Below, one piece after another: positions 1-10,175 of a DNA stretch of 64,000 nucleotides. The notes beneath the pieces were generated by a model. It was not told where the DNA came from, did no database searches, and saw only the letters and a list, made by a program, of their open reading frames with translations. A program made the position numbers and the translations under genes. Origin of the DNA: DASYPP01 sp036006525 (GTDB lineage: Bacteria > Gemmatimonadota > Gemmatimonadetes > Gemmatimonadales > GWC2-71-9); assembly GCA_036006525.1 (NCBI GenBank), contig DASYPP010000009.1:47179-111178 (forward strand), read 5' to 3'. Every line of letters begins with the position of its first letter. Positions within the stretch are counted from its first letter, which is position 1.

Positions 1-1084
1 GCCCGTCGATCTGCCGGACCTCCAACGTCGGGCGCAGCTGGGTGGGCGGGAAATAATCGTACTCGATTGCGTACCCGGCCCGAGTCATCTTCACCTGCTG
101 CAACCCCGGTACGTGCCGCAGGAAATCGAGCTGAACCTCGGGTGGCAACGAAGTGGACAGGCCGTTCACATACATCTCAGCGGTATCGAGGCCTTCCGGT
201 TCAAGAAAGACCTGGTGCCGAGCAGCGTCCGGGAATTTGACGATCTTGTCCTCGACGGACGGGCAGTACCTCGGACCGCGGCCACTGATGGCTCCGCCAT
301 AAAGCGCGGATTCTTTCAGGTGGCGCAGAATGATTTCCTTGACCTCTTCCCCGGCCCAGGTGAGGTAGCACGGCAACTGCCGGGGATGCGAATTCGCTTC
401 AAAGAAGGAGAACCAGTATGGCTCCGGGTCCCCATCCTGTCGCTGTAGCTGAGCTAGATCCACTGACCGACCATCGACCCTTGGCGGCGTTCCAGTCTTG
501 AAGCGTTCTACTGTAAGTCCAGTCTCTGTTATAACTTGCGAGAGTTCAACAGATGGCGCCTCACCAGCTCTCCCGGCTGGGATCTGGGTGTCGAGGCCCA
601 TATGAATGCGGCCGCGAAGGAAGGTGCCAGCCGTGATCACTACGGCCGCGGCACTGAACGAAAGGCCCTCCCGGGTGCGCACTCCAAGCACGCGGGTGCC
701 TGACATCAGCAGGCCCGCGACCGTGCCCTGAGCAAAGCAGAGCCCCGGCTGGCGCTCGAGCAGCGACCGGACCGCCCGACGATACAGCCCTCGATCGCAT
801 TGGGCGCGTGGTGACCACACGGCGGGACCCTTGGAGCGGTTGAGCATGCGAAACTGGATCCGGGCGAGGTCGGTTGCCTTACCCATGATCCCGCCCATCG
901 CGTCCACTTCGCGCACGACGGTGCCCTTGGCAATCCCGCCGATGGCGGGATTGCAGGACATCTGGCCGATGGTTTCGAGATTCTGGGTAAGCAGGAGGGT
1001 CCTGGCCCCGCGGCGGGCCGCCGCCGATGCGGCCTCCGCACCGGCGTGCCCACCCCCCACTACGATGACGTCATAACGATCCAT
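1..1084 (-). CDS. mnmG: tRNA uridine-5-carboxymethylaminomethyl modification enzyme MnmG (5' part)
   Basis: FAD-dependent enzyme that, with MnmE, modifies the wobble uridine U34 of several tRNAs. The first 361 codons are present; the rest lies beyond the left edge (family length about 620 residues). The start ATG at 1084 is followed by MDRYDVIVVGGGHAGAEAA, a Rossmann FAD-binding motif. Family motifs GQMSCNPAIGGIAKG and KTGTPPRV are readable further in. It is the last visible gene of the minus-strand run that begins with the suf genes, 32 bp after the ABC permease. Its partner mnmE lies about 41 kb away in this window rather than adjacent. The assignment is secure; only the truncation limits it. 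Confidence 0.95.
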   Translation of the reverse strand, partial: MDRYDVIVVGGGHAGAEAASAAARRGARTLLLTQNLETIGQMSCNPAIGGIAKGTVVREVDAMGGIMGKATDLARIQFRMLNRSKGPAVWSPRAQCDRGLYRRAVRSLLERQPGLCFAQGTVAGLLMSGTRVLGVRTREGLSFSAAAVVITAGTFLRGRIHMGLDTQIPAGRAGEAPSVELSQVITETGLTVERFKTGTPPRVDGRSVDLAQLQRQDGDPEPYWFSFFEANSHPRQLPCYLTWAGEEVKEIILRHLKESALYGGAISGRGPRYCPSVEDKIVKFPDAARHQVFLEPEGLDTAEMYVNGLSTSLPPEVQLDFLRHVPGLQQVKMTRAGYAIEYDYFPPTQLRPTLEVRQIDG

Positions 1085-1116
1085 CCGGGAAAACTACACC
1101 GCGGGAACCACTTTCG

Positions 1117-2430
1117 TCATGAAGTGCGGACCCAGTGGAAGACTTCCTTGAGCGAGGGCTTCTTGCCGTACATGAGGATGCCCACCCGGTAGATTCGGCC
1201 GGCAATCCAGGCCACCCCGAGCAGACCGAGCACCGTGATGGCGAAGGAGAGCGCGACCTCATAGAGCGGGATAGAGGTCAACGAATACCGCACCGGCATC
1301 ACAATCGGAGCGAAGAACGGGATCAGGCTGAACACTCTGGCCAGGGACCCGTTGGGATCGTTCAGCAATGAGAAAATACTGAAGAAGGAGACGGCCACCA
1401 GCAGAGTCACCGCCGTGCTGTACTGCTGGGCTTCCTGCATCGTGTTACACATGGCGCCGACCGCCGCATACGCGGCGGCGAACAGGAAGAACCCCACGGT
1501 GAAGAACGAAAGGAAGACGATCAGCAGGTCGACGCTGATCGCCGGCAGCGGCATTTGAGCGGCTGACTCGGGTGGCATATGAAAGAACCCGGCGATGGCC
1601 ACCGCATTGTGGGACAGGAACATCGCGGTGCCCACCCAGATTCCCAGCTGCAGCAACCCAACCGCGCCCACCCCGACGACTTTCCCTGCCATCAGCTGAA
1701 ATGGTGTAAGGCTCGAGGCCAGGACCTCCATGATCCGATTGCTCTTTTCCTCCAGCACCGAGGTCATCACCTGGATACCGTAGATCAGCAGGGCAAGATA
1801 GAGAATGAAGGCCATGGCATAGGCGAGCGCAAATGACGCGGCTCCGCTTTCCCCGGTCAGCCGGCCTTCACTGATTTTAGAAGTCACGAGGTTGATCCGC
1901 CCGCTTGCCTCCCGCACGACCACGGGATCTACCCCCCGGCGCTGCAGCCGCTCGGTGAGGATCACGTTCTGGGTAAAGTTCTCCAGCATGCCCATGTCGC
2001 TCGGGCTGCCGACATTGTCGCCCAGGTATTTCACGACGCCGGTTTCGACGGCGGAGTCGGTTGCAATCAGCAGCCCGTCAAGACGGTGGACGGTGTCCCG
2101 GGCTAGACCGGTCAGAGGAACCAGGGAATCCTGCACCGCCTTCACCCGGCCCTGGGCAGGGATCCGGATGACTTCATAGCGAGGCTGGGCATCGGGACCG
2201 TTGCCCCGGCGGGCCTCCGAAAGCTCCCGCTCCAGGGACTGCCCGAAGTTGCCGCCAGCGCCGTCAATCACGACGACCCGCTTCGACCTGGTCTCTCTAC
2301 TCGCCATGAGGATGGGCATCACCATTAGAAAGCCCATGAGCAACGGGCCCAGAATAGTGCTGATGACGAAGGCCTTCGATTGCACCCGGGTCTGGAATTC
2401 CCGCCGGATAACCGCCCAGAGCTTATGCAT
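1117..2430 (-). CDS. ABC-2 type exporter permease (NatB-like)
   Basis: Integral membrane permease of an ABC-2 exporter, 437 residues. One hydrophobic segment lies near residues 20-43, followed by a large extracytoplasmic domain of roughly 170 residues. A cluster of hydrophobic helices fills the C-terminal half (one near AYAMAFILYLALLIYGIQV, another near VTLLVAVSFFSIFSLL). This is the layout of NatB/YhaP-type permeases that export Na+ or other small substrates. The start overlaps the end of the ATPase gene by 8 bp, so the two are surely one transporter. The substrate cannot be told from sequence. The position between suf genes and mnmG suggests co-transcription rather than shared function. Confidence 0.85.
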   Translation of the reverse strand: MHKLWAVIRREFQTRVQSKAFVISTILGPLLMGFLMVMPILMASRETRSKRVVVIDGAGGNFGQSLERELSEARRGNGPDAQPRYEVIRIPAQGRVKAVQDSLVPLTGLARDTVHRLDGLLIATDSAVETGVVKYLGDNVGSPSDMGMLENFTQNVILTERLQRRGVDPVVVREASGRINLVTSKISEGRLTGESGAASFALAYAMAFILYLALLIYGIQVMTSVLEEKSNRIMEVLASSLTPFQLMAGKVVGVGAVGLLQLGIWVGTAMFLSHNAVAIAGFFHMPPESAAQMPLPAISVDLLIVFLSFFTVGFFLFAAAYAAVGAMCNTMQEAQQYSTAVTLLVAVSFFSIFSLLNDPNGSLARVFSLIPFFAPIVMPVRYSLTSIPLYEVALSFAITVLGLLGVAWIAGRIYRVGILMYGKKPSLKEVFHWVRTS

Positions 2431-3382
2431 TGCGTGCCTCGCTCGCGACCGGAGTGGCTGCCTCGGCGCCGACCTTGGCGATGAAGATGGACCGAAGAGA
2501 AGGATTGACTACTTCAAACCGAAGAAGCTCCACGCCGGCGTCCACCAGGGACCGCAGCAACTTTTGGCTGCTAGCCCCGGGGGCGAGCTCGAGCTCGGCT
2601 GAGGACCCGGAATCGTTGAGAGTGGATACCAGGGTCCGGTCCTGAAGTACGCGTGCAGCTTTTCCTCCGCCGCCACTCCCAAACGTCAGGGCAATATTGC
2701 GTTTGCCATAACCCTCCTTCACCTCGGACAGGGAGCCATCGAGCGCCTTGGTTCCGCGGGCGATGATGACGACCCGATCACACATCTTCTCGGCCTGCTC
2801 CATGTTATGGGTGGAGAACATCACGGTTCGGCCCGACCTGGCAATCTCGACGACGACGCCCTCCATGACCTCGCTATTCACGGGGTCAAGACCGCTGAAC
2901 GGTTCGTCCAGGATCACCAGCTCGGGATCGTGGAGCAGGGTACCGATGAACTGCACCTTCTGCTGCATTCCCTTGGAGAGGTCTTCGACCTTCTTGGCGG
3001 TCCAGTCGTGAAGCCCGAGGCGCTCCAGCCATTCCTTGGCCTTGTGGACAGCCACCTTCCGTTTCATTCCCTTGGTCTCCCCCAGGAAGGCCAGGTGGTC
3101 GACCACCTTCATCTTCTTGTACAACCCCCGCTCCTCGGGAAGGAACCCGATCCGGTCCGAATACCCCCTGCCGGACTTTCGGCCCTCGAAGAGCACCACC
3201 TTCCCTTCGTCGGGGACGATGATGTTCATGATCATGCGAAGGGTCGTGGTCTTGCCCGCACCGTTCGGCCCGAGCAGCCCGAAGATGCCACCCTTCGGTA
3301 CCTCCAGAGAAAGCTCTCGAACGGCGACGTGACCGGAGAAACGCTTGGTCACCCGATCAAGCTTGAGGATGGGTTCGTTCAT
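2423..3382 (-). CDS. ABC exporter ATP-binding subunit (NatA/DrrA-like)
   Basis: Cytoplasmic ATPase driving the permease encoded just downstream. Walker A GPNGAGKTTT is near residues 37-46. The signature is LSKGMQQKVQF rather than the usual LSGGQ, a common variant in this subfamily. Walker B is LVILDEPFSGLD, and the switch His sits in FSTHNMEQAEKM. Residues about 225-319 form a C-terminal extension like the DUF4162 region of NatA-type proteins. It is 319 residues long. It lies 18 bp after the small unknown gene and overlaps the permease start by 8 bp. Confidence 0.9.
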   Translation of the reverse strand: MNEPILKLDRVTKRFSGHVAVRELSLEVPKGGIFGLLGPNGAGKTTTLRMIMNIIVPDEGKVVLFEGRKSGRGYSDRIGFLPEERGLYKKMKVVDHLAFLGETKGMKRKVAVHKAKEWLERLGLHDWTAKKVEDLSKGMQQKVQFIGTLLHDPELVILDEPFSGLDPVNSEVMEGVVVEIARSGRTVMFSTHNMEQAEKMCDRVVIIARGTKALDGSLSEVKEGYGKRNIALTFGSGGGGKAARVLQDRTLVSTLNDSGSSAELELAPGASSQKLLRSLVDAGVELLRFEVVNPSLRSIFIAKVGAEAATPVASEARNA

Positions 3383-3400
3383 GTGGGGGTTGGGGCTCGA

Positions 3401-3688
3401 TTATTGGAGTCCAGATTCTTCGCTCAGAGGAGTAATCGAGGCTACTACGGCATTGTCTATGGTAGCATGCGGCCGATCGACCCGGATCCCGAATTTGTGA
3501 GTCCGGGCCAGGAACTCCGGAGGCGAGCCATCCCGCTCTGCGTTGAAAGAACTCACACCCAGCATTCGCACTCCCCCCGCGTCCACCGAATCGAATCGGC
3601 CGACCAGAATCTGGTGGTCGGTGGTGCGTAGTACAACCGTAATCCCGTGGAGCTGGTGGTGGCCCGGGTGAAATACGTGGCCACTCAC
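3401..3688 (-). CDS. small protein of unknown function, possibly Sm-like barrel
   Basis: A 95-residue protein with no recognised family. The GTG start overlaps the bacilliredoxin stop as GTGA, which argues for real, coupled translation. The first half alternates short hydrophobic strands with turns (HGITVVLRTTDHQILVGRF, then DAGGVRMLGVSSF), resembling a small beta-barrel of the Sm or Hfq type, and a final strand VVASITPL would close it. That fold suggestion is inference only. It has no signal peptide, membrane segment or cysteines. Its place inside the suf run hints at a role in redox or Fe-S physiology, or it may be a passenger. Confidence 0.6.
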   Translation of the reverse strand: MSGHVFHPGHHQLHGITVVLRTTDHQILVGRFDSVDAGGVRMLGVSSFNAERDGSPPEFLARTHKFGIRVDRPHATIDNAVVASITPLSEESGLQ

Positions 3689-4131
3689 GGTTTCGTTCCG
3701 GCCTGCACGGACTCCCCGCAGTAGCGATCGAACGCGGCTACCAGGTCGGCGGCCACGGCCTGGGGCGTGCGCCCTTCGATCATGTGGCGATGGACCATGT
3801 ACACCGGCTCGCCGTCTCGAAGCAGAGCGAACGAAGGTGAACTCGGCTGGTATTCGGAGAAATACTGGCGGGCCCGGCTGGTGGCATCGGTGTCCTGGCC
3901 CGCGAATACTGTTACCGTGGCCTGGGGCAGGACCGGATGTTTAAGCGCGGCCCGGAGCGCCGGCCGGGCATTCCCCGCGGCGCAGCCACAGACCGAGTTC
4001 ACGAACACCAGCGTCGTACCCTTGGCGTCGCCCAACGCCCGATCGACCTCGGGTACGGTCTTGAGTTCCGTCACGCCCATGCTGCGGACTTCCTCGCGCA
4101 TCGGCGCGACCAATCGTTCATCATACGGCAT
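3685..4131 (-). CDS. bacilliredoxin family protein (BrxA/BrxB, YphP/YqiW-like)
   Basis: Thioredoxin-fold protein of the bacilliredoxin family, which removes bacillithiol or related low-molecular-weight thiols from proteins. The active site CGC is in NSVCGCAAGNARPAL. The start chosen is ATG at 4131 (MPYDERLVAP), giving 148 residues, close to the 144-148 usual in the family. The reading frame stays open upstream to 4218 but would lie entirely inside sufU. A GGAGAG ribosome site precedes 4131 at a good distance. It overlaps the sufU end by 11 bp. Its position after SufU fits thiol repair coupled to sulfur transfer. Confidence 0.88.
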   Translation of the reverse strand: MPYDERLVAPMREEVRSMGVTELKTVPEVDRALGDAKGTTLVFVNSVCGCAAGNARPALRAALKHPVLPQATVTVFAGQDTDATSRARQYFSEYQPSSPSFALLRDGEPVYMVHRHMIEGRTPQAVAADLVAAFDRYCGESVQAGTKP

Positions 4132-4600
4132 TTGAAGACTCTCCATCAGGGTTGAGGTCGGTTTCCTTGTTGCTGGCCTTGAGCGCGCTCTGCAGCGCAT
4201 GCCAGGCCATGCTGGCACACTTGACCCGACTGGGAAACTCCGCGACGCCGGAGAAGACCTTCAGTTTTCCGAGCTGCTCCCGAGGCACCTCGGCGCCAAG
4301 CTCTCCGGTGACTAGCTCGTGAAAGAGGCTATAGAGCTGCTCGATCTCCGAGCGGGTCTTGCCCTTGATCGCCGTCGTCATGAGCGAAGCCGAAGCCTTG
4401 GACAGCGCGCAGCCTTCTCCCTTGAAACACACGTCCGCGATCTGGTCACCATCCAGCTTTACCCAAACGGTGACTTTGTCGCCGCACAGGGGATTGTACC
4501 CGTCCGCCCGGCCATCGGCTTCTTCCAGCGAACGGAAGTTCCGCGGATTCCGGTTGTGGTCGAGGATGACGCTCTGATACAACTGTGAGAGGTCTGACAC
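4121..4600 (-). CDS. sufU: SUF Fe-S assembly scaffold / sulfur acceptor SufU
   Basis: Zinc-binding IscU-like protein that receives sulfur from SufS in the SUF pathway. It is 159 residues long. Ligand residues are visible as C39 and D41 (in YNPLCGDKV), C64 (in GEGCALSKAS) and C128 (in RVKCASMAW), matching the Cys-Asp-Cys-Cys set of Bacillus SufU. The insert between the second and third cysteines is the feature that separates SufU from IscU. The GTG start at 4600 directly abuts the sufS stop. The gene sits between sufS and the bacilliredoxin gene. SufU instead of SufE is typical of Gram-positive and several deep-branching phyla. Confidence 0.95.
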   Translation of the reverse strand: MSDLSQLYQSVILDHNRNPRNFRSLEEADGRADGYNPLCGDKVTVWVKLDGDQIADVCFKGEGCALSKASASLMTTAIKGKTRSEIEQLYSLFHELVTGELGAEVPREQLGKLKVFSGVAEFPSRVKCASMAWHALQSALKASNKETDLNPDGESSNAV

Positions 4601-5860
4601 TCAGCCGAGCACTTCCCGCACCCGGGCAATCCCCCGCACCAGTGCGTGAATCTCTTCCGGGAGATTGTAAAACGAGAAGGAAGCCCGGACGGTTCCTGGA
4701 ATTCCGAAGTGATCCATCAGCGGCTGGGTGCAATGATGGCCCGCCCGGACCGCAATGCCTTCCTGGTCCAGGATCGTGGCGACATCGTGCGGGTGGGCCC
4801 CGTCTATCGTGAAGGACACGACGGCCAGCCGTTCCCGGGGCGTCCCGACCAGGCGGACGCCTGGAATGGCACCCAGCGCTTCAACGGCAAGCCCGACCAA
4901 CTGGTGCTCATGGGCCGCCACCGCCTCCTGCCCCAGGTCCTCAAGGTAGTCCGCTGCGGCAGCCAGCCCGATCGCCTGGGCAATCGGTGGGGTGCCGGCC
5001 TCGAACCGCCCCGGCGGCGGAGCGAAAGTAGTGCGCGCCGCGGTCACCCGCTCGATCATCCCGCCGCCGGCCTGGTAGGGCGGCATCGATTCCAGCAAAT
5101 CCCGGCGACCATAGACCACACCGATACCGGTGGGCCCCAACATTTTGTGGCCCGAGCAGGCCAGGAAATCGCAGCCCAGCGCGCGAACGTCCACCCTGGT
5201 ATGTGGCACCGACTGAGCGGCGTCCAGCACCACGACGGCCCCGGCCTGGTGCGCCAGGTCCGCGATCCGACGCACCGGGTTCACCGTGCCCAAAGCATTG
5301 GAGACGTGGGTCAAGGCGACTACCCGGGTGCGAGATGTGACCATCCGGGAGAGGCGTTCGAGATCGAGATCGCCGGAGTTGTCTACCGGCGCCACCCGAA
5401 AACTGGCCCCCGTCTGCTCGGCCACCAGCTGCCAGGGGACAAAATTGGAATGATGCTCCATGACGGTGACCAGCACCTCGTCACCCGGGCTGAGCCGGGG
5501 GCGAGCAAAGGCCTGGGCGACCAGGTTCACGCCATCGGTGGTCCCGCGAACGAAGACGATCTCTTCGGGGGACTCGGCGCCCAGAAAGCGTTGCAGCCGC
5601 CGGCGGGCAGCCTCGTAGGCCTCGGTCGCCCGCTCGCTCAGCTGGTGAACGCCGCGATGGATGTTGGCGTTGTCCCCGGTGTAGAACCGCGTCATGGCCT
5701 CGAGAACGGCGCGAGGTTTTTGCGAGGTAGCGGCGTTGTCGAGATAGACCAGCGGCCGGCCGTGTACCATCGACGCCAAGATGGGAAAGTCCCCCCGGAC
5801 CCGCGCAACATCGAGCGCGGGAGCGAGGGGACCGGTGCGAACTGCCGTGGTAGTAGACAC
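4601..5860 (-). CDS. sufS: cysteine desulfurase SufS (group II)
   Basis: PLP enzyme that takes sulfur from cysteine as a persulfide for Fe-S assembly. It is 419 residues, the usual family size. The PLP lysine is K239 in SGHKMLGPTG, and the catalytic cysteine is C377 in RAGHHCTQPL, placed in the short loop that marks group II enzymes. The start is GTG at 5860, one base after the sufD stop. The downstream partner sufU begins immediately after its stop. Confidence is high from motifs and context. Confidence 0.96.
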   Translation of the reverse strand: MSTTTAVRTGPLAPALDVARVRGDFPILASMVHGRPLVYLDNAATSQKPRAVLEAMTRFYTGDNANIHRGVHQLSERATEAYEAARRRLQRFLGAESPEEIVFVRGTTDGVNLVAQAFARPRLSPGDEVLVTVMEHHSNFVPWQLVAEQTGASFRVAPVDNSGDLDLERLSRMVTSRTRVVALTHVSNALGTVNPVRRIADLAHQAGAVVVLDAAQSVPHTRVDVRALGCDFLACSGHKMLGPTGIGVVYGRRDLLESMPPYQAGGGMIERVTAARTTFAPPPGRFEAGTPPIAQAIGLAAAADYLEDLGQEAVAAHEHQLVGLAVEALGAIPGVRLVGTPRERLAVVSFTIDGAHPHDVATILDQEGIAVRAGHHCTQPLMDHFGIPGTVRASFSFYNLPEEIHALVRGIARVREVLG

Positions 5861-5861
5861 G

Positions 5862-7163
5862 TTACGCGACGGGGAAATCCAGCCGGCTGAAGACCAGCCG
5901 TTCCAGGCGTTGCCGTATTTCTTCGTGGGGAATGGTTCCCAGCACGTCGGCCGCGAAGCCGTAGGTCAAAAGCTTGCGCGCGAGACTCTTCCGGATGCCC
6001 CGGCTTTCGAGATAGAACACCGCCAGATCATCGAGCCGGCCGACGGTAGCGCCATGGGTGCACTTTACGTCGTCGGCAAAGATCTCGAGTTGGGGCTTGG
6101 TATCTACTTTGGCCCCGTCGCTCAGCAGCAGGTTGTTGTTGGTCTGCTTGCCGTCGGTCTTCTGGGCCTCGGGACGCACGTACACCTTGCCATTGAATAC
6201 TCCGTGCGAGGTGCCGTCCAGCACTCCTTTGTAGATCTCCCGGCTGGTGCAGTTGGGCTGGGCATGCTCGATCCGGGTCTGATGATCGATGTGCTGGGTT
6301 CCGTGCAGGAGATAGAGGCCGTTCATGCTGCAGTCGGATCCGGAGCCATCCATGATGGAATAGATGTTGGCCCGGGCCAGGGCGCCGCCCATGGCGAGCG
6401 AGAACGAGCGGAACCGGGAGTCGCGGCCCTGCCGGACCTCGACCGTCGCGATGTGAAAGGCCTTCTCGCTCTCCCGCTGAATCCGGATATGCTCCACCGC
6501 CGCGTTGTCCCCCACGGCAATCTCGGTCACCGCGTTGGTGAAGTACTGCTCGCCGGGCGGCCCGGAATGGGTCTCAATGACCGTCGCCGTGGAGGAAGGC
6601 TCGGCGATGATCAGGACCCGGGGGTACGACACGCTGGGCTCTGCTCCCGGCAGGGAAAGGTAGACCAGGTGGAGCGGCTTCAGTGCCTGCTGCCCCGACC
6701 GGACCCGGATCAGGGTTCCGTCGGTGAACAGGGCGGTGTTGAGTGCCGTGAACCCGTTCTGGGTGAAGGCCGCAACCTGCCCCAGCGTCTTCGCCAGGTC
6801 CGGGTCATTGCGGCGGAGCGCCGGTGCCAGCGTCGTGACGCTGAGGCCGGAACTGCTCACCACCGACAACTCGGGCACCAGGAATCCATTCACAAACACC
6901 AGCTCGGTGGTGTTGGGGAGCCTGAGTCCCTCCAGCAGGTCGAGCGGGATCGTCCGGCTGCCATGGCTCGGCGCCCGACCGAAGGTAGCCTGGGTAATCG
7001 GCGCGACCGAGGTGAAGCGCCAGTCTTCGTTCCGAGTGGTGGGAAAGCCAATAGCGTTGAACCGCTCCCACGCCAGCCGCCGGAGCGCGACCAGCCACTC
7101 CGGTTCGTTGCCGGCGCGAACCGGCTTGGTGGCTTCCAGTTCCTCGAGGAAAGTCGCGGTCAC
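5862..7163 (-). CDS. sufD: Fe-S cluster assembly protein SufD
   Basis: Subunit of the SufBC2D scaffold complex, a right-handed beta-helix protein paralogous to SufB, 433 residues. The frame is open to an ATG at 7184. I prefer the GTG at 7163 because it forms a GTGA overlap with the sufC stop and has a strong GGAGGAA ribosome site 8 bases upstream. The C-terminal part carries the family stretch CTSREIYKGVLDG and, later, KCTHGATVGRLD. It lacks the SufB-type catalytic cysteine pattern, as expected. Confidence 0.94.
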   Translation of the reverse strand: MTATFLEELEATKPVRAGNEPEWLVALRRLAWERFNAIGFPTTRNEDWRFTSVAPITQATFGRAPSHGSRTIPLDLLEGLRLPNTTELVFVNGFLVPELSVVSSSGLSVTTLAPALRRNDPDLAKTLGQVAAFTQNGFTALNTALFTDGTLIRVRSGQQALKPLHLVYLSLPGAEPSVSYPRVLIIAEPSSTATVIETHSGPPGEQYFTNAVTEIAVGDNAAVEHIRIQRESEKAFHIATVEVRQGRDSRFRSFSLAMGGALARANIYSIMDGSGSDCSMNGLYLLHGTQHIDHQTRIEHAQPNCTSREIYKGVLDGTSHGVFNGKVYVRPEAQKTDGKQTNNNLLLSDGAKVDTKPQLEIFADDVKCTHGATVGRLDDLAVFYLESRGIRKSLARKLLTYGFAADVLGTIPHEEIRQRLERLVFSRLDFPVA

Positions 7164-7909
7164 GCGGCGGTTTCCTCCAGCCACTCATAGCCTCGTGCTT
7201 CGAGCTCGAGCGCCAGTTCCTTCCCACCGGATTTCACGATGCGGCCCTGGGACAGGACGTGAACGAAGTCGGGGACGATGTAATTGAGCAGCCGCTGATA
7301 GTGGGTGACCACGATGGTGGCGTTTTCGGGGCGGCGCAGCCGGTTGACGCCCCCGGCAACGATGCGCAGGGCGTCGATATCGAGGCCGGAATCGGTCTCG
7401 TCGAGGATCGCCAGCCTGGGCTCGAGCACGGCGAGCTGGAGAATCTCGTTCCGCTTCTTCTCGCCGCCCGAGAACCCTTGATTCACCGGTCGGCGCAGGA
7501 CGTCCTGGTCCCACTCGACCAGCTTGAGCTTTTCGTCCATGAGGTCAGCGAAATCGAGCGGATCCAGTTCTTCCTCGCCTCGCGCCTTCCTGATCTCGTT
7601 ATAGGCCGAGCGCAGGAAATACCCGTTAGTGACCCCGGGGATCTCGACTGGATACTGGAAGGCGAGGAACACCCCGTTCTGGGCCCGCACCTCGGGTTCC
7701 ATGTCCAGCAGATCCTTGCCGTCATAGACCACACTGCCACCGGTCACCTGGTAGCCGGGGTGGCCGGCCAGGACCTGGGCCAGGGTGCTCTTGCCGGAGC
7801 CGTTGGGACCCATGACCGCGTGAACTTCACCGGTCTTCACCGTGAGGTTGATCCCCCGAAGAATCTCTTTGTCGCCTGCATTCGCCCGCAAATCCTTGAT
7901 TTCTAGCAC
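7160..7909 (-). CDS. sufC: Fe-S cluster assembly ATPase SufC
   Basis: ABC-type ATPase of the SufBC2D complex, 249 residues, soluble. Walker A is GPNGSGKST, the signature is FSGGEKKRNE (the Glu-Lys-Lys form typical of SufC), and Walker B is LAILDETDSGLD. The start is GTG at 7909 with GGAG five bases upstream. It follows sufB after a 41-bp gap holding three tandem heptamers and overlaps sufD by 4 bp. Confidence 0.96.
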   Translation of the reverse strand: MLEIKDLRANAGDKEILRGINLTVKTGEVHAVMGPNGSGKSTLAQVLAGHPGYQVTGGSVVYDGKDLLDMEPEVRAQNGVFLAFQYPVEIPGVTNGYFLRSAYNEIRKARGEEELDPLDFADLMDEKLKLVEWDQDVLRRPVNQGFSGGEKKRNEILQLAVLEPRLAILDETDSGLDIDALRIVAGGVNRLRRPENATIVVTHYQRLLNYIVPDFVHVLSQGRIVKSGGKELALELEARGYEWLEETAA

Positions 7910-7926
7910 ACAATCTCCGTGAGAAA

Positions 7927-7947
7927 CGTATGGCGTATCGCGTATGG
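7927..7947. repeat. three tandem heptamers between sufB and sufC
   Basis: Three head-to-tail copies of CGTATGG / CGTATCG / CGTATGG fill the sufB-sufC gap. They resemble one arm of the tandem-unit inverted repeats found elsewhere in this window, but no matching opposite arm is present here. Confidence 0.6.
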
Positions 7948-7950
7948 CAC

Positions 7951-9408
<1,458 letters not shown>

Positions 9409-9410
9409 GC

Positions 9411-10103
9411 TCAAGCTACCTCCGATTTTCCGTCAGGCCCGGAACCGGGAAACTGCACCGTGTACTCGCAGGACCGGCAACCTGTCAGGATATGGCTTTG
9501 CCGTTCGACCGTCGCCGACAGTACATCGCGAAGGAAGCGCGCCTCGGCATCGCAGATCTCTGGGAAGCGCTCGGCCAGCGCCTTGATGGCGCAATTGTGC
9601 TCGATGAGGCGCACGGTCCCGTCGGTATCGTCCCAAGCCGCCATGTAACCTTCTTCACCCAGGATCCGGGAGACGGTTTCCAGGCGCTGGTGAACCGGGG
9701 CATCCTGGAGCTCGGACTGCATCCGCTCCGAAAGCGCCCGATAGCGGTCTTCCATCGCCTCCACCACTGCCCCTCGGCCGTTACGTTCGGCGATCCGCCC
9801 CAGGAGCTGGGTCAGCACGATGTCGTACCGGTGGGGAAACAGATTCTCGCCGGCGCTCGTCAACCCGTACACATGCACCGGTGCCCCCACCCCGCGCTGC
9901 TCCCGGATGGAAGCGATCAACCCATCGGTCGACAGTTCCTTCAAGTGGTGCCGCACCGCGTTCAACGACAGGCCTCGCAACTGAGCGAGATCTCTGGCGG
10001 TCCGCCCGGGCGTCTGCTTCAGCTCGACCAAAATCTCCCCCTTAGTCCCTCTATAGCCGGGGGGGAGACCCGCCTGCTCGGTGAGATGGTTGGTCTCGGT
10101 CAT
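9411..10103 (-). CDS. sufR: Fe-S sensing transcriptional regulator SufR
   Basis: Repressor of the suf operon that senses cluster status through a bound [4Fe-4S]. A winged helix-turn-helix lies in residues about 20-85 (RTARDLAQLRGLSLNAVRHH). The C-terminal half carries C171, C184, C209 and C212. The 171-184-212 spacing equals that of the three ligand cysteines I recall for cyanobacterial SufR (164, 177, 205). It is 230 residues from the ATG at 10103; an upstream in-frame start at 10124 would begin inside the predicted promoter. As first gene of the operon it is probably autoregulated. Confidence 0.9.
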   Translation of the reverse strand: MTETNHLTEQAGLPPGYRGTKGEILVELKQTPGRTARDLAQLRGLSLNAVRHHLKELSTDGLIASIREQRGVGAPVHVYGLTSAGENLFPHRYDIVLTQLLGRIAERNGRGAVVEAMEDRYRALSERMQSELQDAPVHQRLETVSRILGEEGYMAAWDDTDGTVRLIEHNCAIKALAERFPEICDAEARFLRDVLSATVERQSHILTGCRSCEYTVQFPGSGPDGKSEVA

Positions 10104-10109
10104 GGGTGA

Positions 10110-10138
10110 ATGGTAGAATTCCAAGTCGGGATTGTCAA
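10110..10138 (-). promoter_or_regulatory. promoter of the suf operon
   Basis: Reading on the minus strand, TTGACA (10138-10133), a 17-base spacer, then TACCAT (10115-10110). The expected start site falls at or next to the A of the sufR ATG (10103), so the transcript would be leaderless. No ribosome binding site is visible before that ATG, in agreement. Confidence 0.6.
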
Positions 10139-10175
10139 CTTAAAAACTAAGAAATTGGTGCGAATTCCTAAGTTG
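10136..10175. promoter_or_regulatory. inverted repeat upstream of sufR, candidate SufR operator
   Basis: CAACTTA (10136-10142) and TAAGTTG (10169-10175) are perfect inverted copies 26 bases apart. The first overlaps the -35 element. CAAC...GTTG half-sites recall the known SufR operator of cyanobacteria, although there the spacing is 6. A second motif, GAATTCC followed by A or T and AAG, occurs in the spacer region and again in the promoter. The rest of the 10104-10326 gap is unusually AT-rich; no def promoter could be assigned with confidence. Confidence 0.4.

Noticed and set aside
4646..5890. Long open frame (414 codons) on the plus strand opposite sufS
   Set aside because: It is the antisense shadow of a well-identified gene in a GC-rich sequence; the translation has no family features and no start region. 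The same applies to long antisense frames opposite sufD, sufB, polA, dnaA, mutS and the beta-CASP gene.
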